From positions 1 through 64,000 of the forward strand of contig LTDK01000179.1 of the NCBI GenBank assembly GCA_001642415.1: a stretch of DNA of 64,000 nt, given 5' to 3'. The position numbers and the translations under genes are program-made. Positions 40,386-50,740 of the stretch are shown one piece after another (within the stretch, counting starts at the first letter, position 1; each line of letters begins with the position of its first letter). The DNA comes from Nematocida ironsii. Its lineage: Eukaryota; Microsporidia. The notes beneath the pieces were generated by a model. It ran no database searches, was not told where the DNA came from, and was given only the letters and a program-made list of their open reading frames with translations.

Positions 40386-40938
40386 TTAATGTTTACTTAA
40401 TGTATGTATTTATTAGTAACACTGTTTCAGAATTTAGTGCCTAATACGATGTAAACACATATAGAATGATAATAATATGCTACGCAAATCAGTATGCGCA
40501 GCTTTTTTCCTGATCTGTATAAGAATACGCGTTTAAAATCTTTTATAAAATAGATTTATACAGAATATTTATTTATTAATAGGATAAGTGGCCTATTCTG
40601 TCACAAAAGCCAGCGCATATAATGATAAACCAATAAGAAGAAGATAATTTCATGTCAGATTGTGGCTTAAGATTAAACTCTTTTGGTAAATGATTCTTAA
40701 ATAAAGAATAGGTTGTGATAGTGTTTCTAGTTATTTAGTTATTAGAGTTATATATACAAAATTTAAAGTAAAGTGTAAAGAAATGGTCGCCCATTTTAAT
40801 ACAAAGAATCTATTTTCTAGTACATTGCAGTATTAGCATTAGTCTAATGCAATGCATAGTATTATGTTTATAGACTGGATTTCAGTAGAAAAGCTTGGAG
40901 TAGAGTTAATGTGATTAGTAGGATTAGAAACTAAATGT
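40386..40938. other. Spacer
   Basis: About 550 bp of AT-rich sequence between two same-strand genes; nothing recognised. Confidence 0.5.
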
Positions 40939-42369
40939 TTATTCAACTATTGATTGCACTGGTGTTTCATTAGAGGTTTCCTCATTAGATACCTCTGAGC
41001 TAATTACTTCTTCTGGGATAACAGTGTTGTCATCCAGAATGAAAATTGAGTAGTCGTTTTCTTTGTCTCTTATGCTTAAAAGATGAATGTACTGTTTAAA
41101 TAATGCGTTGGACTTTGCAATTATTGTGTTTGCTCCTTTAATTACTTGAGAAGCAGATGCATCTGACTTAAAGTCGTAAGCGTATGTAGACTCGTTAATT
41201 CTTTCAATGTTCTTAATATTCTCAATTTCAACAGTGCTAATTCCAACGTATTGTTCTAAATCAGCAATAAATCTCATGTACAAGTTAATTGCAGAAATTA
41301 TTTCAGAGTTATACTTTTTAGTAATGCATAAGTACTCGTTCATTTGCCTGACTTTAATGCCTTCAGTCATATTGGTAAGCCTCCTCTGTACATTACTGAC
41401 AGTCTTAGAAATTATATCATTTGACTCTTTGGTCATTGGGATGAGGTATGAAAGAACGTCAAGAGATAAAAGAAGCTTTTCTGTCTCACATGACTCTTCT
41501 AAGCCGTTAATCATTTCCTGGGTTTCTTTGTATGCCTTTAGCATTGCGTTAGTAGACTCTCTTGCCTCGGTTAATTGCCCACCCAGGCCAGTGTTGCTGG
41601 ATACTTTTGTAATAAATCCTTTCAGAATCTTGAATAGCTCAGATCTAATAACAGATGAATCCTCTGTTGAGTTGAATAATTCTTCTACTTCGTTCTTTAT
41701 GCTCTTCAGTTCTTCAGCACTTAAAGTGTATGCCATCCAGTCAACCAATAAGTCACCAGAGCAGTACACTGTTAACCAGAAAAGATCAGAAGACTCATCT
41801 AATAAAGAAACATTAGATGGAAGAACAGTTGCTAGTTTAAGAACCATCTTTCTTATTTCTAAAATATTCATCTGTTTTTCTCTAGACTTCATTCCATTAA
41901 TTTTCTTAATAAAAGACATGTCGTAGTTTGTAAGAATGTTCTTTGTGCTGTCTAACTGCTGCATCTTCTCTTCCTCAGCTGGCATTTCTGGTACTTCATT
42001 TACCTCTTGGCTGTTTCTTCTGAAGTATTTCTTTATTCTTTGGAAAAGACCAGACTCGCTCTTGATCTTCTCTTCAGTTTTTAGCGACCGAATTGGAATG
42101 ATGTTCTCCTTCTCGTAGACAGAAGACACTCCTGGTGTGTGTATGAATGTTCCTTTAATTACGAATGGTAAAACAGTTGCACCCTTCTGAGTGATTGATT
42201 CGCATGTGTCATCTATTTCATCTATTAAATTTTGCATAGGGGTATCTGCCTTGGTTGATGGCTTGTTTCTCATGTACAGTATTGGTAATAATATTAATAT
42301 TCCAGCTACTAGCACAGTCGATAATATCAATACTATTTTCTTAATTGGTGCTTTCCGTGATTGAATCAT
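40939..42369 (-). CDS. Single-pass membrane/secreted protein, 476 aa, unknown
   Basis: The basic N-terminus (SRKAPIKK) precedes a hydrophobic segment at about residues 12-33 ending in a basic residue. This is a signal anchor that would place the body on the lumenal or outer side. The rest is helical with coiled-coil character (about residues 250-360), and acidic Ser/Glu-rich residues close the C-terminus (residues 445-476). Few cysteines. Codon use is biased towards A/T at third positions but regular, which suggests good expression. Domain not recognised. It lies next to the 1070-aa secreted protein on the same strand. Confidence 0.75.
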   Translation of the reverse strand: MIQSRKAPIKKIVLILSTVLVAGILILLPILYMRNKPSTKADTPMQNLIDEIDDTCESITQKGATVLPFVIKGTFIHTPGVSSVYEKENIIPIRSLKTEEKIKSESGLFQRIKKYFRRNSQEVNEVPEMPAEEEKMQQLDSTKNILTNYDMSFIKKINGMKSREKQMNILEIRKMVLKLATVLPSNVSLLDESSDLFWLTVYCSGDLLVDWMAYTLSAEELKSIKNEVEELFNSTEDSSVIRSELFKILKGFITKVSSNTGLGGQLTEARESTNAMLKAYKETQEMINGLEESCETEKLLLSLDVLSYLIPMTKESNDIISKTVSNVQRRLTNMTEGIKVRQMNEYLCITKKYNSEIISAINLYMRFIADLEQYVGISTVEIENIKNIERINESTYAYDFKSDASASQVIKGANTIIAKSNALFKQYIHLLSIRDKENDYSIFILDDNTVIPEEVISSEVSNEETSNETPVQSIVE

Positions 42370-43128
42370 ATTGAAATGATTAAAAAAAATTATTTAAATA
42401 GAAAAAAATCTATTTTTATTAGAAATACGATTTATTTAGTAAAAAATAATAAATACTCCACAGAGTAAATATAGCTAGAAATAAATAATAAAAATAAAGA
42501 ATATTCTGGAATATTTTAAAGCAGAAAATAACTATTTAAATATTAATAATATTAGTATAAAATTATAAATAGATACATCGGGTTATATATGGGAAACAAC
42601 ACAATTTGAAAACATTTAAGCAATATATTTATGGTTGGACATAGTTATTATATGGTAATATGACTATATATAAACTCTGATTATTGTTTAAATTTCTGGT
42701 TATTGCCAAGTGTATTATTCTTACTGCATATTCATGGTTAAATTTAATGCAAATAGCACTTATAGTAGATATTGATATGTGTATGAAAGTATTAATGGTA
42801 TGTGTGGATTCTGTGCAGCTAAAAATATTTGTAGAACTGTAAATTTCGGGTTGTTTATGAGCAAAGAAAATAGAAGAAGTACTATATGAGTTTAAAATAT
42901 ATCTGGCTATTTCCGTCGGTTCTCTTTTGACTATTTATACAAATATATTGTATAATTGCTAAAAAGAGTAAATTTCGGTTTTAAATAGAAAGTAAAATAA
43001 GAGTAGTGTGTGGGACTGCGCGAATTCTTCTAAAACAGAGTGTATTTGTATTGGTAGAAGAGTAGCTAGTACTGCTTTTCGAAATGAAAGAGTGAAAAGC
43101 ATGAAAAATTTTAAGACTTTATAAGAGA
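42370..43128. other. Divergent spacer with two motif copies
   Basis: About 760 bp between divergent genes. It has TCGGGTTAT at 42578-42586 and ATTTCGGGTTGT at 42843-42854, same orientation. No gene. Confidence 0.5.
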
Positions 43129-44280
43129 ATGTACAATCCAAATACAACCACAAGCATGCAGGGAAATAAGGAGGTGATGCTCTCTGACTTTTTAGTACAG
43201 CAGCCACCTACTGATAGTATTTCATCAATTAAATACAGCCCAATGAGTGATATTCTTACGGCGTGTTCTTGGGATGGGTCTGTCTACATTTACATGCCAA
43301 CCAATCCAAGCGTGCACGAGTCAATGGCTCTTAAAACATCAATACCAAATCCGAATGGGTCGCCTATTCTATGCAGTTGTTTTTCTAACGATGGAATGTA
43401 CCTGTTTACAGGAAGTGCAGATGGTGTTGTGCGTGCTGTTGACATGGGCACAGGAAATCTTTCAGAGCTTGGCAGGCACTCACTGGCCGTTAGTTCAATG
43501 GTATTTACAAGCGCAAGAACCCTAGTCACAGGAAGCTGGGATAAGACTGTTAAGGTCTGGAATATAAATAACCCACAGGCACCCCCAAAGGAGATATTAA
43601 TGGAGGAAAAAGTCTGCGGAATGGACAGTAAAATGAGCACTATTACCATCCTGCTGAGCAACAATATTGTTTCATACGATGTGTACACCCTAGAGAAAAT
43701 ACAAGTGCCAACAAACAGCGCATACCAGAACAAGCTTAGGCCCGGGTCCTCAATGGGATATGGAACCATCCAGACAGCCTCAAAGTACCAACTGAAAAGC
43801 CTGTGGCAGCTAAGGAGTGTTTCCTGCTCTAATGATGGACAGGATGCAATTGTAGGAACTACTGGGTCAAAGGCAGAGATTGTTGCAGTGCGGCCAGGAA
43901 ATGGATTAAGCACACTTTATTACTCCTTTAGATGCAAGCAGAACTCATCTGATCGAAATGCATACCCAATTAACTCAGTACATTATCACCCGGCATTCCC
44001 TATGACTCTTCTCACAGCAGGGACAGATGGTGTGGTTATGCTATGGAATAGACAGGCAAAGTGCAGAGTAGCCATTGGCGGCCCTGGGGCAACTGCAACC
44101 TCATCAGGAATAGATAAATGCATCACAGCAACGGCATTTAACAGCACAGGAAGGTATTTAGCAGTGGCAGTTGGGTACGACTGGTCACAAGGATTTAAGT
44201 CGCAGATTCCCACTCCCGTTGAAATAAGAATTCTAATGATACCAGAAGAAATACACGCAAAAACAGGTATGAGGATATAA
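43129..44280 (+). CDS. GLE2: Gle2/Rae1 WD40 mRNA-export protein
   Basis: A 383-residue seven-bladed WD40 propeller. Clear blades include ILTACSWDGSVYIY, YLFTGSADGVVRAVD, TLVTGSWDKTVKVW and LLTAGTDGVVMLW. Two late features separate it from Bub3: the INSVHYHP string before the last blades and YDWSQG near the C-terminus, both typical of Gle2/Rae1. The protein docks on a GLEBS-containing nucleoporin at the pore and supports mRNA export and nuclear-pore function. Length is the family norm (yeast 365). M10 is an alternative start. It is convergent with the CM1 protein gene. Confidence 0.88.
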   Translation: MYNPNTTTSMQGNKEVMLSDFLVQQPPTDSISSIKYSPMSDILTACSWDGSVYIYMPTNPSVHESMALKTSIPNPNGSPILCSCFSNDGMYLFTGSADGVVRAVDMGTGNLSELGRHSLAVSSMVFTSARTLVTGSWDKTVKVWNINNPQAPPKEILMEEKVCGMDSKMSTITILLSNNIVSYDVYTLEKIQVPTNSAYQNKLRPGSSMGYGTIQTASKYQLKSLWQLRSVSCSNDGQDAIVGTTGSKAEIVAVRPGNGLSTLYYSFRCKQNSSDRNAYPINSVHYHPAFPMTLLTAGTDGVVMLWNRQAKCRVAIGGPGATATSSGIDKCITATAFNSTGRYLAVAVGYDWSQGFKSQIPTPVEIRILMIPEEIHAKTGMRI

Positions 44281-44636
44281 TAAAGCAGTAAAACATGTGG
44301 TATAGACAATATTATATAGATTTCTTTGTTTAAACAGTTATATACAGCCAAATTTAGTTTACTATAATATACAGCCTGAAACCGCAATTAAATGCAACTT
44401 ATGATATATGCATAGGTAAATTGTGCCTTAGCATATGACACTTTAAAGAACTGCACTACCTAGTTAGACTATGCAGAATATAATATTAAATATTCTGTTG
44501 GTACATACTCTCACTATAAGATATGCAATCCAGCATTCACCTACTAAAATTAAGGCTTAAAAATTAAATAAACAATCTATTTATGCTTAAACCAATAAAA
44601 CAAAGATTTAATAATTCTATTTAATGCGAAAATATT
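44281..44636. other. Convergent spacer
   Basis: About 350 bp of AT-rich sequence between two stop codons; nothing recognised. Confidence 0.5.
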
Positions 44637-46202
44637 TTACTTATTCAATACATCTATTCTGCTTAGAATAGAGGGCGTGCCCTGCTGCTTTCGAATGGAT
44701 TTAATTATATTCTTTTTTTCTTCAAGGTAGGCCCGGCAGAAATTAAGTTCAGCAACTGCTTCAGCCAGCTTTTTCTGGAAATCTTCTAACTTATTATTTC
44801 TACTAGCCTCTTCTTCCTTGTGCCTTCTCTCTATATTTCTTAACAATTGCTCCTGTGTATTTTTCCATGTAATGAATAGGTTATCTATTGTAGTAAATTC
44901 ATTCACACCAAGATCTCTGGCTATTTTAAGAGTGCTTGGGGCAATGTGGAGCCTATTTACTAAATCATCCCGTTCAGTTAGCAGCCGGTCCTTTTCCGCC
45001 TTTATTCTCTCAATCTCTCTTTTTGCATCAAGTATAATGGTTTGCATTGACTCTTTTTCCTTTTGCAATTTTGTTTCTTGCTTATGCGAGTAATCATTGG
45101 TTATATGAACTATCTTTGACCTGCACTGGTTAAGAGTTGCACCTACCAGAGATTTAGACCTATCCACATCATTCGACATCTTTGCTATCCTCTGGATCAG
45201 TGACGTAAGGTATTTAACATAATGGCACAAGTCATTCTGAACTGTCGATACTTTTATATTTACATTCTGCATCTTAGCTGTACTCCTTGCTAAATACTCT
45301 TTCAGTTGGATTATTGTTGCATCTCTGTTTTTAATTATGTCCTCTGCTCTTCTCTCTACTTCTTCTTTCTGCAGTTGTGTGTGCTTGCTCTTTGATCTTA
45401 TTTCATTTACAAGCTGTTCTCCAACCTCTTTTGCCTTTTTTGCCTCTTCTGTTTTTACCATTAATTGACTTTGTATGTTCTGGCGTAGTGATTCCAGATT
45501 TCTTATATTCTGCTGTAATTCCATCTTTTCCCTGCTTAGATCGTGGTTTTCATTTGATAGCTGCCGGTTCATTTCACTTTTTTCGTTAACCTCTCTTTCT
45601 AGTTGCTTCATCCTTTCCTTCATATTGGCATTCATTTGCTTAAGAGATGCATTCTCTGCAGTAAAAGTAGAGTACTCTTCTTTGTACTCGGTCTCTAATT
45701 TCTTTGATAGCTTGTCAAGGGCCATATACTCTTCTTTTAGCATTTTATTCTGCTGCTTTATCTTTTCTACTTCTTCCAGCTCTTCTTTTACTGTTTCTAT
45801 CTCGGCCTTCATCTCTTGAAGAACATTTTTATTCTCTGACTCCTTTTTTGTTTTCTCGCTGATGTGATGGGACAGCTTTATACAGTCCTTTCGCAGAGAC
45901 TCATTTTCATACTGGACTTCTTCTAGCTTTTCTAGAAGGGCTGCATTCTGAGACTTTATCATTTCATTCTGGTCAAGAAGGTTCTTCATTTCTACCTTTA
46001 CTTCAGAGAGAACATCCTTTGTCTCTGTTTTTGTTCTTTTACAGTCACAGGTCGGAATGAACGTGAGGGAAGAGTTTGTCAGCTCATTAAGCCTTGATCG
46101 AAGATGTGATATTTGCAGCTTTAAATCAAAATTCTCTTTTTCCAGCCTTTCTAGGGATGAGTCGAATTCTTTTATTGGTAGCTGCTTTATTGCTTGGGTC
46201 AT
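44637..46202 (-). CDS. CM1-motif coiled-coil protein (gamma-tubulin receptor candidate)
   Basis: A 521-residue protein that is coiled coil nearly throughout. Residues 8-41 (LPIKEFDSSLERLEKENF, then LKLQISHLRSRL) match the centrosomin motif 1 (CM1) found in Spc110, Mto1, Cnn and CDK5RAP2. CM1 binds and activates gamma-tubulin complexes, its core being LKKENFNLKL. Here the motif sits almost at the N-terminus, as expected for a minimal receptor at the spindle plaque. No C-terminal calmodulin-binding or PACT motif is obvious. Role in microtubule nucleation is inferred from the motif; Spc110 versus Mto1 orthology cannot be decided. Divergent from TAH18 with 25 bp between the start codons. Confidence 0.7.
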   Translation of the reverse strand: MTQAIKQLPIKEFDSSLERLEKENFDLKLQISHLRSRLNELTNSSLTFIPTCDCKRTKTETKDVLSEVKVEMKNLLDQNEMIKSQNAALLEKLEEVQYENESLRKDCIKLSHHISEKTKKESENKNVLQEMKAEIETVKEELEEVEKIKQQNKMLKEEYMALDKLSKKLETEYKEEYSTFTAENASLKQMNANMKERMKQLEREVNEKSEMNRQLSNENHDLSREKMELQQNIRNLESLRQNIQSQLMVKTEEAKKAKEVGEQLVNEIRSKSKHTQLQKEEVERRAEDIIKNRDATIIQLKEYLARSTAKMQNVNIKVSTVQNDLCHYVKYLTSLIQRIAKMSNDVDRSKSLVGATLNQCRSKIVHITNDYSHKQETKLQKEKESMQTIILDAKREIERIKAEKDRLLTERDDLVNRLHIAPSTLKIARDLGVNEFTTIDNLFITWKNTQEQLLRNIERRHKEEEASRNNKLEDFQKKLAEAVAELNFCRAYLEEKKNIIKSIRKQQGTPSILSRIDVLNK

Positions 46203-46227
46203 TTAATTTTCAATTTTCAATTTTTCG
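46203..46227. promoter_or_regulatory. 25-bp divergent gap between start codons
   Basis: The ATGs of the CM1 gene (46202, minus) and TAH18 (46228, plus) are separated by 25 bp of A/T-rich sequence (TTTTCAATTTTCAATTT). Any promoter must be shared or lie inside one of the coding regions. It is the tightest divergent pair here. Confidence 0.6.
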
Positions 46228-48126
46228 ATGCTTTTTATTCCCGTCGGTGTTGGATCGAACTCTGGAAACTCTTTTGAGGTGGGAGAGCTTTTAAAGCGCA
46301 ATCTACAAGAATTAAGCATAAACTCCGCTACAAACATCACTCAAGAAGAGCTTATTCAGAAAACTAGCCAAAATATCATAAGTGAAGAAGAACAAATGAT
46401 ATCTAATAATAGGAATACATTGGGAAATAGGCCAAATACTGAAAAAGTAGATGAAGCCAAGGCAATAAGCAGTACTGCAGAGAAAAAAGAAGAAATCAAC
46501 AAAAATTGTATAATATCCATATTTGATATGGATTCTTTGGCTGTACCAAATATACTCACAGGAGGGCTTGTAATATTTGTATGTTCTACAACGGGGGATG
46601 GAGATGCACCATATAACATGCAGAGATTCTGGAAAGAGCTGAAGAGGAAGAGTTGGAATAATGCATTTGAGTTCTATTTTGCAGTGATTGGTCTAGGAGA
46701 TTCTTCATACCCAAAATACAATTATGCTGCCAAAAGACTATTTAATAGGCTGCAGCAAGTGGGCGGAACCCCTCTATGCGAAAGATGTGACTGCGATGAA
46801 ATGGATCCAATGGGCATATACAGTGCATATATTCCATGGATAGAAAGTCTAAAAAATGCAATTCTTTCAAAATACAAGGAAATAGCTAGAAATATAAAAG
46901 AAATGTATTCTAGCAGTAATAGCAGTAATAAGCAATCTCTGTGCACGGGAACATATCTTGGAAAGAAGAAAGTTTCACCATTATCAGACCCAAAAACATT
47001 TCAAATATTTGGCGAGAATTCTATGCCTACAATTGAGTGTGATCAAAATTTGAATAGCTATGGATCAATGTATTCTTCTGTATATGAGTATCTGTTTGCT
47101 GTAGATAAGAAGGAGTATAGCTATACAGTTGGCGATGTTTTAGCAATAACCCCAGAGAACGCGTGCTATCAAAAGGTCTCTCCAAAGATATTCCTTGATG
47201 ATGTCAATCATATTAGTAGACACATTGACTATCAGTCTATCCCCATGCACCACCATATACAAATGATTTACCAAATGGTAGAAGAGAAAAAGAATGCACA
47301 AATTATGTGCGATGAGGAGCTTAAAGATCTATACCTAGACAAACTTAAGAGTATAAGCGAGTCGTATGATTTGTATTATTCATACGTGCTAAAACCCAAA
47401 AAGTCGTTTAAAGATGTTTTGATTGATTTCTATATAAAAATATCAGTCGATTCACAATTAATTAGAAGGATACATCCCAGGTATTATACAATAAGTAAAA
47501 GAGAGGGAAATATTTATAGCATAACAGCTGGCAGAATAAAAATGAAGCACTATAAAAAAGAGATACTTGGTGTGTGCTCTGAGTATTTGGCACACTTAAA
47601 AGAAGGATCTTCTGTCTCTGTTGATATTAAAAAGAGCCAGCTGTTAGTAGAAGGAGATATTTTTGTTGTATGCACAGGAACAGGAATTGCTCTGGGAAGA
47701 ACAATAATGAATGAATACTTAATGAGACGCCTCCCAGATGTGCGTAGTCTTTCCATTCTATTTGGATTTCGTTCTTTGTTTTTAGATTGTCTTCACTTGA
47801 ATGAGCTATTACAGAATAAAGAAATAGAAATAATTGTAAAAAGTCAGTGCGCGTATGTGCACAATAAACTATCTGATAGAAATATAGATGTGTTTCTAGC
47901 ACCATCTCGTATAAAGGAACTATCTGCCTTTTTAGCAGCACATGGTAAATCACCAGATGGCATACGCACTAAAAACTATATTGACAGCATATTAGAAATA
48001 CTTGATAGAAAAGAACTAGAAAAGAATATAATTCTATGCGGAGGAGTACGCCTAGTAAAAACAATCCCAAAGGTCCTTATAAAGATAATGAATAGAGTGA
48101 TTAAACCACAAAGTGAGTGTTGGTAA
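46228..48126 (+). CDS. TAH18: Tah18-type diflavin reductase (NDOR1)
   Basis: A 632-residue soluble diflavin reductase without the N-terminal membrane anchor of cytochrome P450 reductase. FMN domain: GSNSGNS at residues 9-15, STTGDGDAP near 120-127 and IGLGDSSYPKYN near 154-165. The run to PLCERCDCDEMDPMG is typical of Tah18/NDOR1. FAD domain: RYYTIS at residues 418-423. NADP-binding part: VCTGTGIALGR and the late CGGVRLVK. It passes electrons from NADPH to Dre2 in cytosolic Fe-S cluster assembly, a pathway microsporidia keep. About 60 Asn/Ser/Glu-rich residues are inserted inside the flavodoxin fold (about 36-94). Confidence 0.88.
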   Translation: MLFIPVGVGSNSGNSFEVGELLKRNLQELSINSATNITQEELIQKTSQNIISEEEQMISNNRNTLGNRPNTEKVDEAKAISSTAEKKEEINKNCIISIFDMDSLAVPNILTGGLVIFVCSTTGDGDAPYNMQRFWKELKRKSWNNAFEFYFAVIGLGDSSYPKYNYAAKRLFNRLQQVGGTPLCERCDCDEMDPMGIYSAYIPWIESLKNAILSKYKEIARNIKEMYSSSNSSNKQSLCTGTYLGKKKVSPLSDPKTFQIFGENSMPTIECDQNLNSYGSMYSSVYEYLFAVDKKEYSYTVGDVLAITPENACYQKVSPKIFLDDVNHISRHIDYQSIPMHHHIQMIYQMVEEKKNAQIMCDEELKDLYLDKLKSISESYDLYYSYVLKPKKSFKDVLIDFYIKISVDSQLIRRIHPRYYTISKREGNIYSITAGRIKMKHYKKEILGVCSEYLAHLKEGSSVSVDIKKSQLLVEGDIFVVCTGTGIALGRTIMNEYLMRRLPDVRSLSILFGFRSLFLDCLHLNELLQNKEIEIIVKSQCAYVHNKLSDRNIDVFLAPSRIKELSAFLAAHGKSPDGIRTKNYIDSILEILDRKELEKNIILCGGVRLVKTIPKVLIKIMNRVIKPQSECW

Positions 48127-48716
48127 TATGCTACAACTTCTATAGTAATATTCATTTTCTCTTTAATTATTAGGTCTATTTTAATATATTTTACCATTTC
48201 AAAGCATCTCTTCTACAATATATACTCTATTTTATGTGAATATATTATGTTAGTGGGTCTAAGTACAATATTTAAATTTCATATTACTCCTGGTTATAAT
48301 AAAATAGATTAATACTTCTGTTCATATTTTGGCATCTCTGAGTTTCGAGTTTAAAAGTAAATATATAAGTGCGTATACCAAAAATTAAATATTAAAGAAC
48401 ACTTCTATTTATTAGACAGAATTGTACCCAAGCAATAAAATAAATCATAACAACTCAAAGCAATCTGAAATATAAATACTGGAAATTCAAATACTTCTCC
48501 TGCTATATGCTCAGTATAAATGAACAAACGAGATACAGCCAATTTGAATTATTAATATACTTTTAGCTCACACACAACAAGACAATTGCGTATAATTAAT
48601 ATAGTTCAATATATTAGGCTGTATAGAAGAGTATATATCACATGTAATTGTTGTATGAATATTCTACTATCTCCTTCTAATTTTGTATTATATCCTGAGA
48701 TACTAAGTGAATTTTA
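48127..48716. other. Convergent spacer
   Basis: About 590 bp of AT-rich sequence. Weak relatives of the recurring motif (CTGGTTATAAT near 48290) are the only structure seen. Confidence 0.5.
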
Positions 48717-49502
48717 TTATCCCTCAGTAGACATTTCAGAAAGCGGCCTGGATAGTATTTTTAACTCTTCAATTGCTTCTAATGATGAGCTATTAAAAGC
48801 TTCTTGGATTGCTGACAGTATGGCATTTTTTATAATCTCATATCCTTCTATTTTATTATTGATTACGTCTAATATCCACTGTGTAATTATGCAGCCTATA
48901 CTTCTCTTGATTTGTTCTGGATAGGCATTTCCTATTTTACTATTAGATATTTCTTCAATTGCAAAGTTCATATTCTTTATAAGAACATACTCTGAGTTAT
49001 TGCATGTGTCGATTAGATCTGTTTCTTTTCCTTTACTTTGCAAATACCCTATAATAGAATTGTATATATAGTCTGGCAATTCTTTCTCTGTTATACTTCC
49101 TAAGTAATCACACTGTGGTACCTGCATTTCACTGTGCGTGCGCGTATTATGGTATGTGATTCTATTGTTGCTTATGTCACAAAATGGTTTTCTGGCCGAG
49201 ACTATCTTGTCACACTCTTCTATAGTTGCATTAAAATCTGGATACACGTAGTTATAAATTGTCTCATACCCAAAAAAATCGCAGTACACAAATACCCACA
49301 TAGTGAATGCCACCAAACTTAGTAAAACACAAAATATAGCAGTATACCACAGAGTAATATATTCAGAATACTGTGTTTTATCTACTATAACACTATTAAC
49401 TGACATTTTATCGTATCCATCGCCAACATCATCTTTAGCACCATCTGTAGAGCACTGAATACAGGCTATACACAGTAAATATAGTGTAGATATATAATAC
49501 AT
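48717..49502 (-). CDS. Signal-peptide, single-pass membrane protein, 261 aa
   Basis: The N-terminus (MYYISTLYLLCIACIQCS) is a likely signal peptide. A short polar segment follows, then a strong membrane segment at about residues 50-73. The remaining 185 residues are soluble, with five widely spaced cysteines (ECDK, FCDI, QCDY, TCNN, GCII), suggesting a disulfide-bonded domain if lumenal. With signal cleavage the short piece would be outside and the large domain inside; without it the topology reverses, so which side holds the cysteine domain is open. Family unknown. It is the first of four successive genes with signal peptides. Confidence 0.7.
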   Translation of the reverse strand: MYYISTLYLLCIACIQCSTDGAKDDVGDGYDKMSVNSVIVDKTQYSEYITLWYTAIFCVLLSLVAFTMWVFVYCDFFGYETIYNYVYPDFNATIEECDKIVSARKPFCDISNNRITYHNTRTHSEMQVPQCDYLGSITEKELPDYIYNSIIGYLQSKGKETDLIDTCNNSEYVLIKNMNFAIEEISNSKIGNAYPEQIKRSIGCIITQWILDVINNKIEGYEIIKNAILSAIQEAFNSSSLEAIEELKILSRPLSEMSTEG

Positions 49503-50428
49503 TATACATCCATTTCTACATCTATATATACCATAAATTAATAATTTTAAATGGCAGCTGACAGTTGCCTGTCATTTATTTTGTGTAATATATGATTAAT
49601 GGCAATAAAAGGTTAATGTACAAGACAGGAGTTTATATTCACTTACATTATTAATATTAAACTTCAGATTGCATATAATTAAGCCTTCACTCTAATTATA
49701 AACAGAGTTTTTATGCTATACACAAATTATAGTGGCGATTCTAGTAATAAGTAATATAGCACACCCACCAATAAATAAAATTATTTTCAGCTTTACTTTC
49801 AGATTAATTTTAATTAATATACAGTGTATACTCTATCTTATGCACACAGTACTCACTAATAAACTCATATAAAATAACCCAAAATTATACATAAGTGTAT
49901 AATAATACCAGTAATATATACAGATTAAATTTCTATGTGAATAATATAATTATAAATGTAATATTATATTACATATTTGAAACATAAGTCATTCTATAAT
50001 AAGTATTATTACATACACAGTAATGCATCTAGTAATTATTACTTATTGCTAAAATAAAGTATATTTTATCCTTTGTTTTCTAGTAATAAATAGGGTTCTT
50101 GGATTAGATCTATCTGTATATCTTTTCTTATGTATTCTGAATTGTTTTTATTATAATTGCTTTTTAGTTTATGCATAGAAAGCTCTTAATTATTTTTTAA
50201 TTTCTTGAGTAATTTTAATTTATTTCTTAAGGTGCTATTAGTCTAATAAAGGATTCTTTTTAATTATTTATTTTATATTTAAGGTATTTTATTATTAGAT
50301 TGATCTTTTTCCAGATGATTTGGTCTATTTTCTTTAATATTGCCAATAATAGATTCATTCTAGAACAAAGTTTGGATGTTCTGTGAATAATCAAAGGTAT
50401 AAATAGATGAAATGGAAAGAAAAATAAA
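49503..50428. other. 0.9-kb divergent spacer
   Basis: Very AT-rich. ATAACCCAAAAT near 49875 is a relative of the recurring motif. No gene. Confidence 0.5.
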
Positions 50429-50740
50429 ATGAAAGTATCTGCATTACTAACCATCTGCATTCTAAGCATAGTATTCTTCGGTAGCCTAACTGCTTCTAGT
50501 AACGGAAAGGACTCTGCATCCGTAGCAAACCCATCTAAGGGTGCTAAGGGTGGAAAATCATCTAAGAAGGATGATGATGAGGATGAGAGCGACAACGGCA
50601 GTGCTGATGATGAATCATCCAACAGCGGAGCCGCCAGCAAAGTAGTCAAAAAATCAAAGGCCACCGCAAACAGCAGCAGTTCAAGCATTTCTTTAGGATT
50701 TGCATTTGTAGCTATCCTTGCAGCTGTTTCTATGCTATAA
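50429..50740 (+). CDS. Small secreted mucin-like protein, 103 aa, C-terminal hydrophobic end
   Basis: Signal peptide at residues 1-22 (MKVSALLTICILSIVFFGSL). The middle is low-complexity Ser/Lys/Gly/Asp, with an acidic block KKDDDEDESDN near residues 47-57. A Ser run (NSSSSS) leads into a C-terminal hydrophobic segment (LGFAFVAILAAVSML) that ends the protein. N-terminal signal plus terminal hydrophobic end with small residues before it is the layout of a GPI-anchored surface protein, though a tail membrane segment is also possible. Clean, less AT-rich codons compared with its surroundings suggest strong expression. No family recognised; a spore or cell-surface coat role is inferred. Confidence 0.75.
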   Translation: MKVSALLTICILSIVFFGSLTASSNGKDSASVANPSKGAKGGKSSKKDDDEDESDNGSADDESSNSGAASKVVKKSKATANSSSSSISLGFAFVAILAAVSML

